This document shows positions 8,746 to 17,606 of a DNA stretch of 64,000 bases, piece after piece. The stretch comes from Kalaharituber pfeilii. Its lineage: Eukaryota > Ascomycota > Pezizomycetes > Pezizales > Pezizaceae. The translations under genes and the position numbers were made by a program. Each line of letters opens with the position of its first letter. Position 1 is the stretch's first letter. A model generated the notes under the pieces. The model did not search any database and was not told the origin of the DNA. It saw nothing but the letters and a program-made list of their open reading frames with translations. The stretch lies in the NCBI GenBank assembly GCA_015179045.1, contig WHUZ01000025.1, forward strand, positions 496,001 through 560,000, in the 5' to 3' direction.

Positions 8746-10780
8746 GGAAGAAGATCAGATCCCGCTGGAGGAGTCGAAGTGGGAGATGATAACTATCGGA
8801 GTGGGGAAAAGGTGCAAAAAGGAGGGGGAGATGCTGAAGTGGCTGGGAGTCATTTTCGACGAGAAGCTGACCTTCAGTGCGCATTGGCGAAATAGGCTGA
8901 GTAGGGCGAGGAGGCTGGCGGGGGCACTCTCAGGACTGGGAAACCGGGACTGGGGGATGTCACCACGGAGCTGGCGGCAGGCGTACACAGGGATGGTGAG
9001 GGCGGTGGCGATGTGGGGGAGTGAGATCGGGTGGAGGGGCCAGAAGGAGTGGAAGAAGGAGATGGAGCGATTACAGCTGCAAGTTTTGAAGAGAGCAGCT
9101 GGAGGGGGAGAGGTGCCGGGGTGGAAGGGGTGAATGCGGTTTGCGGAGTGGAAGACGTGGAGACGATCCTGGACGGCGCGCAAGCGAGGGCGATCGTCCG
9201 GGAGGTGGAGGCGCCGTCAGAGCTGGCGGAGCTTTGCACGGGCGACTTCGGAGGGAGTGAGGAGAGAGAGGAGGAGGCGAGAAACTGGAGAGACTGGGGG
9301 GTGCAGTGGGCGGTGGTCGAGAATGAGGGGTATGAAGCAGTGCTGGACCGCTGGCAAGGTCAGTGGGCGAGGTTCTCGGAGGAGGGGGAGGAGATCTCGT
9401 GGGGAGGGGGGTGTGAGAAGGTGGAGGTGGAAGTGGTGGAGAGGCGGAAAGGAGAAGTGGAGACGGGGGGGGAGTGGGAAGCCGCGATCGGGGAAGCCGG
9501 AAGAAAAAGGGCAGTCCTTTTCTCCGACGGCAGCAAGATCGAGGACAGCAAGGTGGGAGCAGGAGTGTGGGGGAGGTCGGCAGCGGTGGCGGAGGTGGTG
9601 GGGAGAACGGCGACGGTGTTCGATGGGGAGGTGAGGGGAGTGAGAAAGGCGCTGGAGAGTGTGGAGGAGGAGGTCCCTGTACTGATCTGTTTAGATTCTG
9701 AGGCTGCCGTCATGGCGATCCAGAAGGCAGGCAGGGAGGGAAAGGGGAAAACCGAGGATGTGAGGAGAGTGGTGGATGCCGTGGCGAGGAGGAAGAAGAA
9801 GAAGGGAGGGGATGCGAAACTGATGTGGGTCAAGGCTCATATCGGAATTGCGGGGAATGAGAAGGCTGATGAGTGGGCAAAGAAGGGGACGGCGGTGGAA
9901 GGGAAAGAGGTGGCCACCGGGAGCGGGGTGCGCCAGAGGATTAAGGCGTGGAGGAAGGAGAGGAGGGAGGTGGAAGGTTTCGGGAAGGGGAAAGTAATGG
10001 AGTGGAATAGGACAGCGGTGTCCAATTTCACAGCATTGCGACTGGAGAGAGGAAGATGCAGGGTGTGGTTGAAGAGGATGGGAGCGGCGGAATCGGAGAA
10101 GTGCGGCTGCGGGGAGGCACAGACGGGGGCGCACCTAGCCTTCCAGTGCAGTCAGCAGAGGTTTCGCCCAGAAGGCTTCAGAGGATGGGGGGATGTGGAA
10201 AAGAACTGGAAAAGGACGGCAGAGAATGGGGAGGAGTGGGATGAGTTGGAAAGGTTCTTTTCCGGGATCAAGTTTTAGGAGCGCGCCGTGCGATAATTTT
10301 CGGGCCGGTTTGCGAAGGTGTGGAGGGTTTTTAGTGCGCCACGCGATTTACCGACCCGGGTCGGGAAAAATTCGCAGGTTGCGAATTTGCCGTCGGGGAA
10401 GTTTGCTTGCCGGGATGCGAAAGTGTGGGCAAGAGGGGAGGGGGGAGAGGGGGGGATATAGTGGGGCCTCCCTGAGGCAGAAACCGGAAGGTCCGTCCGG
10501 AGGTTTCTGGAATCAGGTGGTAGAAGTAGATAGAAAGTTTTTTGTTTGTTAAGCCTGTCTCCGGGCTTCGAGGGCTTGCCCAGGGACCCTGCCATGGCTT
10601 GGCGCTGTAAGCGGGGTTATGTGAAAAAAAAAAAAAAAAAAAAAAAAAAGCATTGGTCTTATGTTCGATTTCAGGGTAAGCGTTATCCCCTTGGCGGGTA
10701 AGTCTCCACCTTAGCCGTGACTGCTAGTAGTAGTGGAACCCTTGCCCCTTGGCGGGTAAGTTTCCACCTTAGCCGTAACA

Positions 10781-11278
10781 TTGAGATTCAATGGGTTAGG
10801 TGACTTTCTACCTCTGGCTTATAAGATCTAGCCATTTTAATGTCTGAGAGTGTAGATACCATTATATTGGATGGCTGAATGGGACAGACTGTTCAACAGG
10901 ACGGATGGTCAAGGCAGACGGTTCAATCTCTTGGAGACATAAAACACTGACACATTGGCCGGACCAGTTACTAAGGCGAAGAACTGAGTGGGGTAGAGAA
11001 TCTTATTACCAGAGTCTAGGCACAGACTGAGCGAAGTTAAACTCAATACGATTACCGCTCAGGCCAGAAGCAGTTTGAATTCTTGCATTCTGGCACATAC
11101 GGCGGCCAATTTGTCACTGTTTCATGCTTCCAAGAGATAGGAAGCACTAAATTTACGTAGAAAATTACCAATGCACGCCTTGGCCTCTTCGCCTGAATTC
11201 TGAACAAATTTTAGCCAACTTAGATTTAGCTGTCCCGTAAGTTGGATGTGGCCATGATATGGGTCAAAGAACATACTA
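10781..11278. other. Unassigned spacer
   Basis: Starts with the TTGAG duplication of solo LTR no. 1. It has AT-balanced unique sequence with no ORF, repeat or RNA that I recognise. Confidence 0.5.
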
Positions 11279-11670
11279 TTTTTTTTTCATATTGTTGCTC
11301 GTATGCCGTCCTTTTTTTTTTTATATATATCATTAATCGCTGGCCGCCCTACGAGCTATGGCGATGTCTTAAGTACATAAATGAAGATAAATAAATAAAA
11401 TGAGAAAGAATGGATAAAGGTAAGATTAATGAAACGGCTCCAGCCGGTTTCGCTGTGCGGCCCTCTCTCGCCTCGCGTCTTGTCTTACTCTCGCCTCCGT
11501 GACTATTTCCTCTTCTCTTTCTAGGGCCGTGCCTATCCTCGCCGTCTGTCTGCCTCCTCACTCCCTGGTATGCCTCTATGACTTTTCACCTACATCACGG
11601 CTACATCTCTGTCCCCCCTCTCATATCTCCTGTTCGCCAAGGCATCCTAGAGGCTATGGTGAGAAAGATC
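11279..11670 (-). mobile_element. Old type 2 LINE tail with a nested LINE fragment
   Basis: A T-run at 11279-11289, followed by a diverged type 2 tail (TTGCTCGTATGCCGTCC), seems to resume near 11650 (TCCTAGAGGCTATGGTGAG). Between them lies a second minus-strand LINE 3' fragment (about 11312-11640). It starts with its own T-run and a clear tail, ATCATTAATCGC and GGCCGCCC. On the - strand it encodes an RNase H C-terminal part (GTALE, EIVTEARVRQDARRERAAQRNRLE) like LINE-D. The TSD is poor. Confidence 0.65.
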
Positions 11671-11835
11671 ATACTACTATATAGTATAAGGGACGATGAA
11701 GAAGTAGACAAGGCGGCTAGGACTGGTATCTTCTTGTAATACTAAGATGAGAGAGTAATAGAACCCTAAGTCCTTTCTCAGAGCTATTCCATATACAATG
11801 ATGCCGGTTTTTGTCGTAGTGCTGGCATCAGGGGT

Positions 11836-11892
11836 TTTTTTTTTTTTTTTTTATATCACATGACCCCGCGTGCAGCTGTTCGCCAAGGCAGG
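11836..11892 (-). mobile_element. Tail-only type 1 LINE insertion (57 bp)
   Basis: Poly(T), then TATATCACATGACCCCGC and CAAGGCAGG, i.e. only the last ~35 nt of a type 1 LINE. It is flanked by a perfect 15-bp TSD, GCTGGCATCAGGGGT, at 11821-11835 and 11893-11907. Confidence 0.9.
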
Positions 11893-11917
11893 GCTGGCAT
11901 CAGGGGTAGGTAGTGAG

Positions 11918-12145
11918 TAGTGAGCGGCACGAGCCGAGCTCTGGCTCGATCCTGTAAATACCTAATATAGTAATAATTAGAGACTTGGAGCTCATTCTGA
12001 CCTACCAACAACTTCGAAATGCACAATTTAGCTGATGGTAGTTTGGAAATTTAGCTTAGTTTAGTTTAGCTTGTCAATATAATCAATCCAGGCTCGAGCT
12101 CATGCCAGGCCAGCTCGAGCTCACCCTCCAGCTCGGCTCAAACAT
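11918..12145 (-). repeat. MITE fragment related to 29530-29820
   Basis: Begins with the same terminal TAGTGAGCGGCACGAGC and contains the reverse complement of the interior of the 29530-29820 element (TTGGAGCTCATTCTGACC, CAACAACTTCGAAATGCAC). The far end degrades into GAGCTC-rich sequence and the second TIR is missing. Confidence 0.7.
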
Positions 12146-12600
12146 TGGTGAGGTGGGGAGCTTGGTCTTAGGGCGGGAGGGAGTTCTGGGTCTCTGGGCC
12201 TTTTGTGTCGGGCTCGGGGTGGGCTTGGAGCTTGATAGAATGGTATTGTTAGGTGTAGGGCCTGCTGTGTTGCCGGGGTTCCAAATGCAGTATAGGGTGC
12301 ATAGGTTCATAGCAGGCAAAGGCGGAACTATAGGATATGAGAAGTGCAAGCGTATTGATTACTAAACTACAACTTGGATGGGAATACAAGTTGTTGCATA
12401 GGGAGTCTAGAGAGCGGGGAGGGAGGGCCTCTTTTATAGAGAGCCCCCATGGCCAAACTCTAATTCCTTCGAGGAAATAAACAAACAAGAGAAACATATA
12501 GAAGACTAAGGAAATGACTAGAACCAGGTAGAATTGTCAGGAATGTTTAGGAATGAGCTGTTGATGCTGGGGTAAGAATTTGTATAGGCTGTCGACGAAA
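12146..12600. other. Unassigned spacer
   Basis: No convincing gene. Sequence from about 12560 (TTTGTATAGGCTGTCGACG through CTTTTTGGCATAGACC) recurs at about 25105-25165, so at least the right part is repetitive. Confidence 0.5.
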
Positions 12601-13080
12601 ATTCATCTCTTTTTGGCATAGACCAGTCTGAAAACTACAGAGTATAATTGAAAATTGGGTCCTCGTGCATGTTGAATACCTTGAAAATTGGCCCTTCCAT
12701 GGCAAACGGCTACGGGCGTAGTAATGTAAAATAAAAAGAAAAAGAAAGAAAAAAAAAAATTGAAAATTAGCTGCTCGCGCATGCGTGGAATAGGCATCGT
12801 AAATGCGTCGAAAATGCTCTCATCGTGCGCATGGAACGCTTTGTGCAGGTTAAACACGTCGCAAATGTACTCTTCGCGTATTTGTGGAGCATGTTAAATA
12901 CGTCCAGAGTTGGCTCCTTGCGCAGTTGGAAAACAGGTCACTTGGCGCAGGTCAAATACACCAAAAACGCCCTTCTCCTGCTGGGGCAAAATAGCCAATG
13001 TTGCGCATGGTAAATACGTCAAAAATTGGCTCCTACCGCACGCAGCAAATGGGCATGTTAAATACGTCGGTGTGACAATC
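12600..13080. repeat. Degenerate ~58-bp satellite, block 1
   Basis: Diverged tandem units with the recurring pieces GCATGTTAAATACGTC, AAAATNGCTCCTCGCGCAT and GTAGAAAATAGNCCATTTTGCGC. The same family continues at 14000-14268, 15000-15130, 16000-16160, 16494-16717 and 24532-25010. Confidence 0.8.
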
Positions 13081-13108
13081 CAACCCGGACCCGAACCCGA
13101 AGAACCTG

Positions 13109-13200
13109 CCAGAATCTGCTAGAAGAACCCGGATCCCCAGAACCTGCCGGAAAGCCGCAGAACCCGCCGGAAAGCCGTAGAACCTGCTGGAAGACCCCGG
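13109..13200. repeat. Minisatellite, ~20-bp units
   Basis: Imperfect repeats of AGAACCTGCCGGAAAGCCGC type, preceded by CCCGGACCCGAACCCGAAG. Confidence 0.7.
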
Positions 13201-13485
13201 AATCCACCAGCGACAGGTATCGCCGAGCTTATTCCCGGATATTCCTGACGCTTCTACCCGCTTCCAGTCATTTCCTTAGGCCATCCATGTACATCCTGTC
13301 GTTTCCTTTGCTTTCCATGTACTTCCAGTCATTTCCTCGGTTTTCTACGTACTTCGTTTATTTGTTTCCTTGTTTGCTTGTTTGCTTGGATTTCCCACCG
13401 AGGGTTTTCTATGAAGAGGCCCTCCTCCCTCCTCCCTCTTGCTTCTCCACGCAACAACTTGTATCCTACCCAAGTTGTGTATGTA

Positions 13486-13815
13486 TTTTTTTTTTTTTTT
13501 TTAATTTCATTACTCGCATGCCGCCCTACGGGCTATGGCGAGGTTTCATTTAAAAGGAAAGTAACTAACTAAACTTCAATACATGGGGCCCGCGGGTCTG
13601 TATGTGTGTTGCGGGGAAAACGGCCAGCAGCCTGTCTTATCTCCTTCCTCTCTCCGCCTCGTACTGGCTCGCCTTGAGCCATCTCCCTCCAAGTCGCACC
13701 CTGTCAATATCTTGAGGGTCCTCCAAGTAGACCACGACGGAGCTGGTCTTCTTGCCCTCTCCAATGAGTGTGTCTTTTTTCCGGAGCCATCGAATCCCAA
13801 CTACCTTCTTCAGGT
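13486..13815 (-). mobile_element. Mini-LINE copy 1 (ORF1 end plus type 2 tail)
   Basis: Flanked by a perfect 15-bp TSD, CAAGTTGTGTATGTA, at 13471-13485 and 13816-13830. On the - strand it encodes about 59 residues (13815-13638): DLKKVVGIRWLRKKD, GEGKKTSSVVVYLED and YEAERGRR then stop. A short UTR, the type 2 hairpin tail (GCCATAGCCCGTAGGGCGGC) and poly(A) follow. This is the end of a LINE ORF1 (Gag-like RNA-binding protein), not ORF2. An ordinary 5' truncation would leave the end of ORF2, so this is an internally deleted, ORF1-only element. Confidence 0.85.
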
Positions 13816-13999
13816 CAAGTTGTGTATGTAGCTTTCAAAACATCTACCTCTCGATATCACATAGTTCCGACCGCCTCTGCCTCTGCCTCTGCCTCTGCCT
13901 CCACTGTGAAATTGCCTCGGCGCCCGCCGCCCACCCCGTACCCAGATCTTGTACCTTGACATGACCCGGACCTGCTAAACACAGCGGGAAAATTGCCCA

Positions 14000-14268
14000 G
14001 GCAGAAAACAGGCCATTTTAGGCATGTTAAATACGTCGAAAATAGACTGCTCACGCATCGCGTAGGTCAAATACGTCAAAAACGCCCTCCTCCCGCATCC
14101 GTGAACTAGCACAGTTTGCGCATGTTAAATACATCACAAATGGGCTCGTCCGGCATGTTAAAAATAGGTCATTTTCCGCCTGTTCAATGCCCTCGTCACG
14201 CATGTAGAAAATAGGCCATTTCCGCACGTTAAATACGTCGAAAATGCCCTCATCGCGCGTGTAGAAAC
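14000..14268. repeat. 58-bp satellite, block 2
   Basis: Units such as GGCATGTTAAATACGTCG with AAAATAGGCCATTT. The block is cut by solo LTR no. 2 and continues at 15005 (TAGGTCATTTTGCGCAT). Confidence 0.8.
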
Positions 14269-14999
14269 TGTTACGGCTAAGGTGAGACTTACCCGAGCAG
14301 GGGAACACTTACCCTGAATCCTTAGTAAGGCCAGTGCTGCTAGACCGGACTGATCACCCGTTAGGCTTGGCAGAGGATTCTTTGTGTTTGAATAGGGTAG
14401 TGCTAAGGAAGTGTGTGTCACCGTTGATTGTAAGGTCTTTAGGCCTGGCACTCGGTTTATGAAGCTAATATGCGCACATGCCCTAGTACATGTTATTATC
14501 TAGCATCTGTACTACGTTGCATGCTTCTTTGTTATGATTATTGGCATTGTTGAATTGCCGTTTCTTTATTTGCTTGCCTAGTCATGTATGATGCGCTCAG
14601 TCTATTTAAGCACAGGCGATAGCACAGTTGAAGAATCAAGACACAAGCGGTGTTCTAAGTTCTCTATACTTCTGAAACCTATCGTTTCCTCATTACGCCC
14701 GTGAATCGCTCCGCTCCGCTGCGCGCTCCACGCAAAACAGCTGCCCTTCCGGCCCGCCGTATATACGCCTCTGTAGCCTTTCCGGCCCGCAGTATATACG
14801 CCTCCGTAGCCTCTTCGGCCCGCAGCACATACGCCTCCGTGGCCATCTCGGCCCGCAGCATATACGCCTCCGTAGCCTTTCCGGCCCGCAGTATATACGC
14901 CTCCGTAGCGACTCCGGCCTGCCGAATACGCACCTCCGTAGCCGTAACATCCAGTGCCTTCCAGCGCCCACCGGAGCCTAGCCCCTCACGCCCGTAACA
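14269..14999 (+). mobile_element. Solo LTR no. 2 (TSD GAAAC)
   Basis: 731 bp, TGTTACGGCTAAGG...CACGCCCGTAACA, flanked by GAAAC at 14264-14268 and 15000-15004. A TATA-like TATTTAA lies at 14603-14609. Joining the flanks restores a 58-bp satellite unit, confirming insertion into the array. It is more diverged from copies 1 and 3 than they are from each other. Confidence 0.95.
14747..14945 (+). repeat. ~33-bp tandem repeat inside the LTR
   Basis: About six units of the form TCCGGCCCGCAGTATATACG then CCTCCGTAGCC. The LTR copies at 1-241, 1495-1735 and 48507-48715 carry fewer units (about 3-4). Confidence 0.85.
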
Positions 15000-16440
15000 G
15001 AAACTAGGTCATTTTGCGCATCTCAAATATGACAAAAATTGGCTGCTCGCGCATTGAATGAGTCAATTGAAAATAACCCCACCGTGCATGTGTAAAATAG
15101 TAAAGCAGACCATTTTACACATGTTAAATGGTTGAAAATTGGCTCCTCATGCGTATGCGGAGTAGGCCCTTTCGCGGACAGTCAAGCTCCTGCGGCATGT
15201 GTTAAGTCTGCGTGCCGACGCCAGCGAACCAACGGGTGATACCCATTCGCAGCATCTCTGGAATGACTTATCTACTTGGCAGGATGGTGGACGAAATGTA
15301 ATTAGTTCGGAGAATAAATCATGCATCATGTAGCATTTTAAAGGATCTGATAGCATAACGTGAACTGTCATTGGGTATATCATCCAACGCGACAGGTTAA
15401 TTGCCTCATGTTGCAAATTGTAGAAATCACATTGCAATATCATCACTATTATGAACCATAAATTGTTGGAAGTGAAGAACAGGACGTTATCTTTCAATTG
15501 CCGGGTATCCCGATGCGCAAAGCACAATAGCACATGTACCAGTGGCCGCAGTAGTCAACCACTGTGCAAGCCATCAACCGCCGTGCAGGCCATGTAGAAA
15601 ATAGACCATTTTGCGCATGGCGCATTTCAGTACCCATTTCGGCAGCCATTTCAGCAGCCTTTTCAGCATTCATTTCGTCGGTAGCCATTTCGGCTGCCAT
15701 TTCGGCTGCCATTTCGACTGCCATTTCAGCACGCATTTCGGTAGCCATTTCGGCTGCCATTTCGACTGCTATTTCGACTGCCATTTTGGCTGCTATTTCA
15801 GCAGCCATTGCAGCAGCCTTTTCAGCTACGGCTCACCGCACATCTGTCAAGTAAGGAGCAAGCCCCAGTATGCCAAGGCCAGGCAAAATAGTACTCGCAC
15901 CGGTCGCTACAGCAGTTAACTACCGTGCAGGCTATTAAAATAGGTGGTCGCTGCAGTAGTTATCCACCGTACAGGCCATTAAGTACCGGGCAGGCCATGT
16001 AGAAAATTTGACCATTTTGTGCATGTTCAATCCGTCAGAAAATTGCCTCCTCACACATATAGAAAATAGACCGTTTTGCGTATGTAAAATTTGCCACAGA
16101 TGGGCTCTTCAACGGATGTGGAAAATTGGTCATTTCCCGCATCAATATGTATTTTCATAGCAAAATTTACTAGCCCCAAAAATATTCTCCTTGTATGGAA
16201 CTACACTATTATGCAGAGAGAATTTAGGTAAAAAATGCTAGAATTTGCTCCTGATTTATTGGTCCATATAATTGACTACTACTATTCTCATGATTGCTGC
16301 ATGTGATATGCAAGACTATAGACACGGTGCTATCAATTGCAGGTACAACTTCTGAAATTGAGCTATGGATCATGGAGATATGAGCGTTTAAAGCGGTGCA
16401 AGCAAGCATTTTGAGGTGCCAAGAAAAGTGGCGTCACCAA
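15000..16440. other. Satellite remnants and unassigned sequence
   Basis: 58-bp satellite pieces at 15000-15130, 15590-15625 and 16000-16160 are separated by unique sequence (15160-15590, 16160-16440). I see no gene there. Confidence 0.55.
15624..15836. repeat. 12-bp minisatellite (GCCATTTCGGCT type)
   Basis: About 15 imperfect units of GCCATTTC(G/A)(G/A)C(T/A). It reads as (MAAE)n on the - strand, which is a by-product of the period being a multiple of three. Confidence 0.85.
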
Positions 16441-16493
16441 GACTTACTATGTACAAACGGTCTATTTTCCACATGCGCGAAGTGCCAGTGGAA

Positions 16494-16717
16494 AATAGAC
16501 CGTTTGGCACATTGTAAATACGTTGGAAATGCCCTCGCCGCGCATGTAGAAAAGAGACCGTTTTGCGCATAGTAAATATGTCAGAAATGCCCTCGCCGCG
16601 CATGTAGAAAAGAGACCGTTTTGCGCATAGTAAATATGTCAGAAATGCCCTCGCCGTGCATGTGGAAAATAGACCGTTTTGCGCATAGTAAATACTTCGA
16701 AAATGTCCTCGTCGCGT
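16494..16717. repeat. 58-bp satellite, best-preserved block
   Basis: Nearly four units with a clear 58-bp period starting AGACCGTTTTGCGCATAGTA and ending CGCGCATGTAGAAAAG. The last unit is cut at GCGT by the gypsy element. Confidence 0.9.
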
Positions 16718-16961
16718 TGTAAGAAGACAGATAGTATAGATCACTACCGCCTGTGAGAGACCGGGAGAGTGAGAGCTGGCGGAACGAACGTACAACTGAT
16801 AGTGCGAGCGGGTGCGAGAGAAGATTGCTTGATTGATTGATGATTTCTAGCTAACGCTCCGTAACCATACAAATATATAACCCATACATCCCATCACGTG
16901 CCACCGCATGCCAAGCTTCCCTCTCTTATGCGCACATCCTCATTATGTCAGCGTCCCCACA
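16718..16961 (-). repeat. Gypsy 3' LTR
   Basis: On the - strand TGTGGGGACGCTGACATAAT...CTTCTTACA. It is directly preceded by the purine-rich GGGAAGGGGGGTCGGA (16962-16977), a good polypurine tract. A second similar purine stretch is at 17427-17450. Confidence 0.92.
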
Positions 16962-17606
16962 TCCGACCCCCCTTCCCATAGGAGCGGCCCCATCGCGACA
17001 CACAATGCTGCAACACCCCGCACCACTCCCTCAAACCTCCACCTTAACGACCAGGAAAGAGCATCAAGACAAGACAAATCGTGCAAAATGTGCGGAATAA
17101 TGAGAAGACATGCAAAAATCAATGAAATCAGCAAAAATAGAGCACCACCTCACATCGCTGCGTATACCCCCGGTTGACGTCAGAAGCGTTGTATCCCTGT
17201 AATCCTTCCCCCAATGACCTCCGGAACAAAGAGCTAACAAAACCATAGAAGCATAGGAAAAGCACAAAAACATGACGAAGTCGATGAAATCCACAAAATC
17301 CGCAGAACCAACCGTTTACCCTCTCCCGCCCCGATCGCATTCAACGTATAAACCAAGGAACAATGACGACACACAAAGAAATGCCAAGAACTGCAAGGAA
17401 ATTGACCGCATTTACCACCATTCCGACCCCCCTTCCAAAAAAAGCGGCCCCCTCGCGACATACCAAGCGAAGCGAACAAATCAAACAAACAGACAGATGA
17501 ACCAAGCAAGTCAAGCAGCAAACAAACAGATGAAAGCGAAGAAATCAAAGGAAATTCTATACCTACCGCTCTTCCAATGCTCGGCCCCCCTTCTCTCAAC
17601 TTCTGC

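Larger units (their letters stand above)
2151..10278 (+). pseudogene. LINE-A ORF2: reverse transcriptase and RNase H (interrupted)
   Basis: The first part (2151-3365) has the RT motifs NSAPGPDGIG, the VTADVKGGFN catalytic block, GVPQGSPLSP and the YVDD active site (about 3263-3274). After the copia insertion the frame continues from 8746 (EEDQIPLEESKWEM), then breaks near 9100-9110 in a G-run. 9120-10278 carries RNase H with FSDGS, DGEV, CLDSEA and GNEKADEWA supplying the acidic residues. A CxCx8HxxxxC zinc-knuckle-like motif and the stop at 10276-10278 follow. The endonuclease is missing through 5' truncation. The product would copy LINE RNA at a nicked target, but this copy is dead because of truncation, one frameshift and the copia insertion. 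Confidence 0.92.
2151..10649 (+). mobile_element. LINE-A, 5'-truncated, type 1 tail, split by copia
   Basis: Flanked by a 15-bp TSD, GCATTGGTCTTATGT, at 2136-2150 and 10650-10664. The element is 2151-3365 plus 8746-10649, ending in about 26 A residues. It is 5'-truncated inside ORF2, upstream of the RT, and ends with a 3' UTR containing CTGCCATGGC and GCGGGGTTATGTG. Compared with LINE-G it lacks about 100 bp near 2292. Its RT and RNase H place it with fungal Tad1/I-type non-LTR retrotransposons. Confidence 0.95.
1495..10780 (-). mobile_element. Solo LTR no. 1 (TSD TTGAG), split by LINE-A
   Basis: On the + strand it starts TGTTACGGGCGTGAGG at 1495 and ends CCTTAGCCGTAACA at 10780, i.e. TG...CA with short inverted ends. 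TTGAG precedes it (1490-1494) and follows it (10781-10785). The LTR parts are 1495-2150 and 10650-10780; the rest is LINE-A. A TATATAAG box on the - strand near 1828-1835 matches the equivalent site in the copy at 48507-49250. No internal gag or pol of this family is present in the window, so this looks like an LTR-LTR recombination product. Confidence 0.93.

Noticed and set aside
15494..15808. (MAAE)n repeat protein
   Set aside because: Product of a 12-bp minisatellite with no start context or domain.
16494..16717. CRISPR-like regular repeats
   Set aside because: Units are contiguous 58-bp tandem repeats with no spacers; eukaryotic context.
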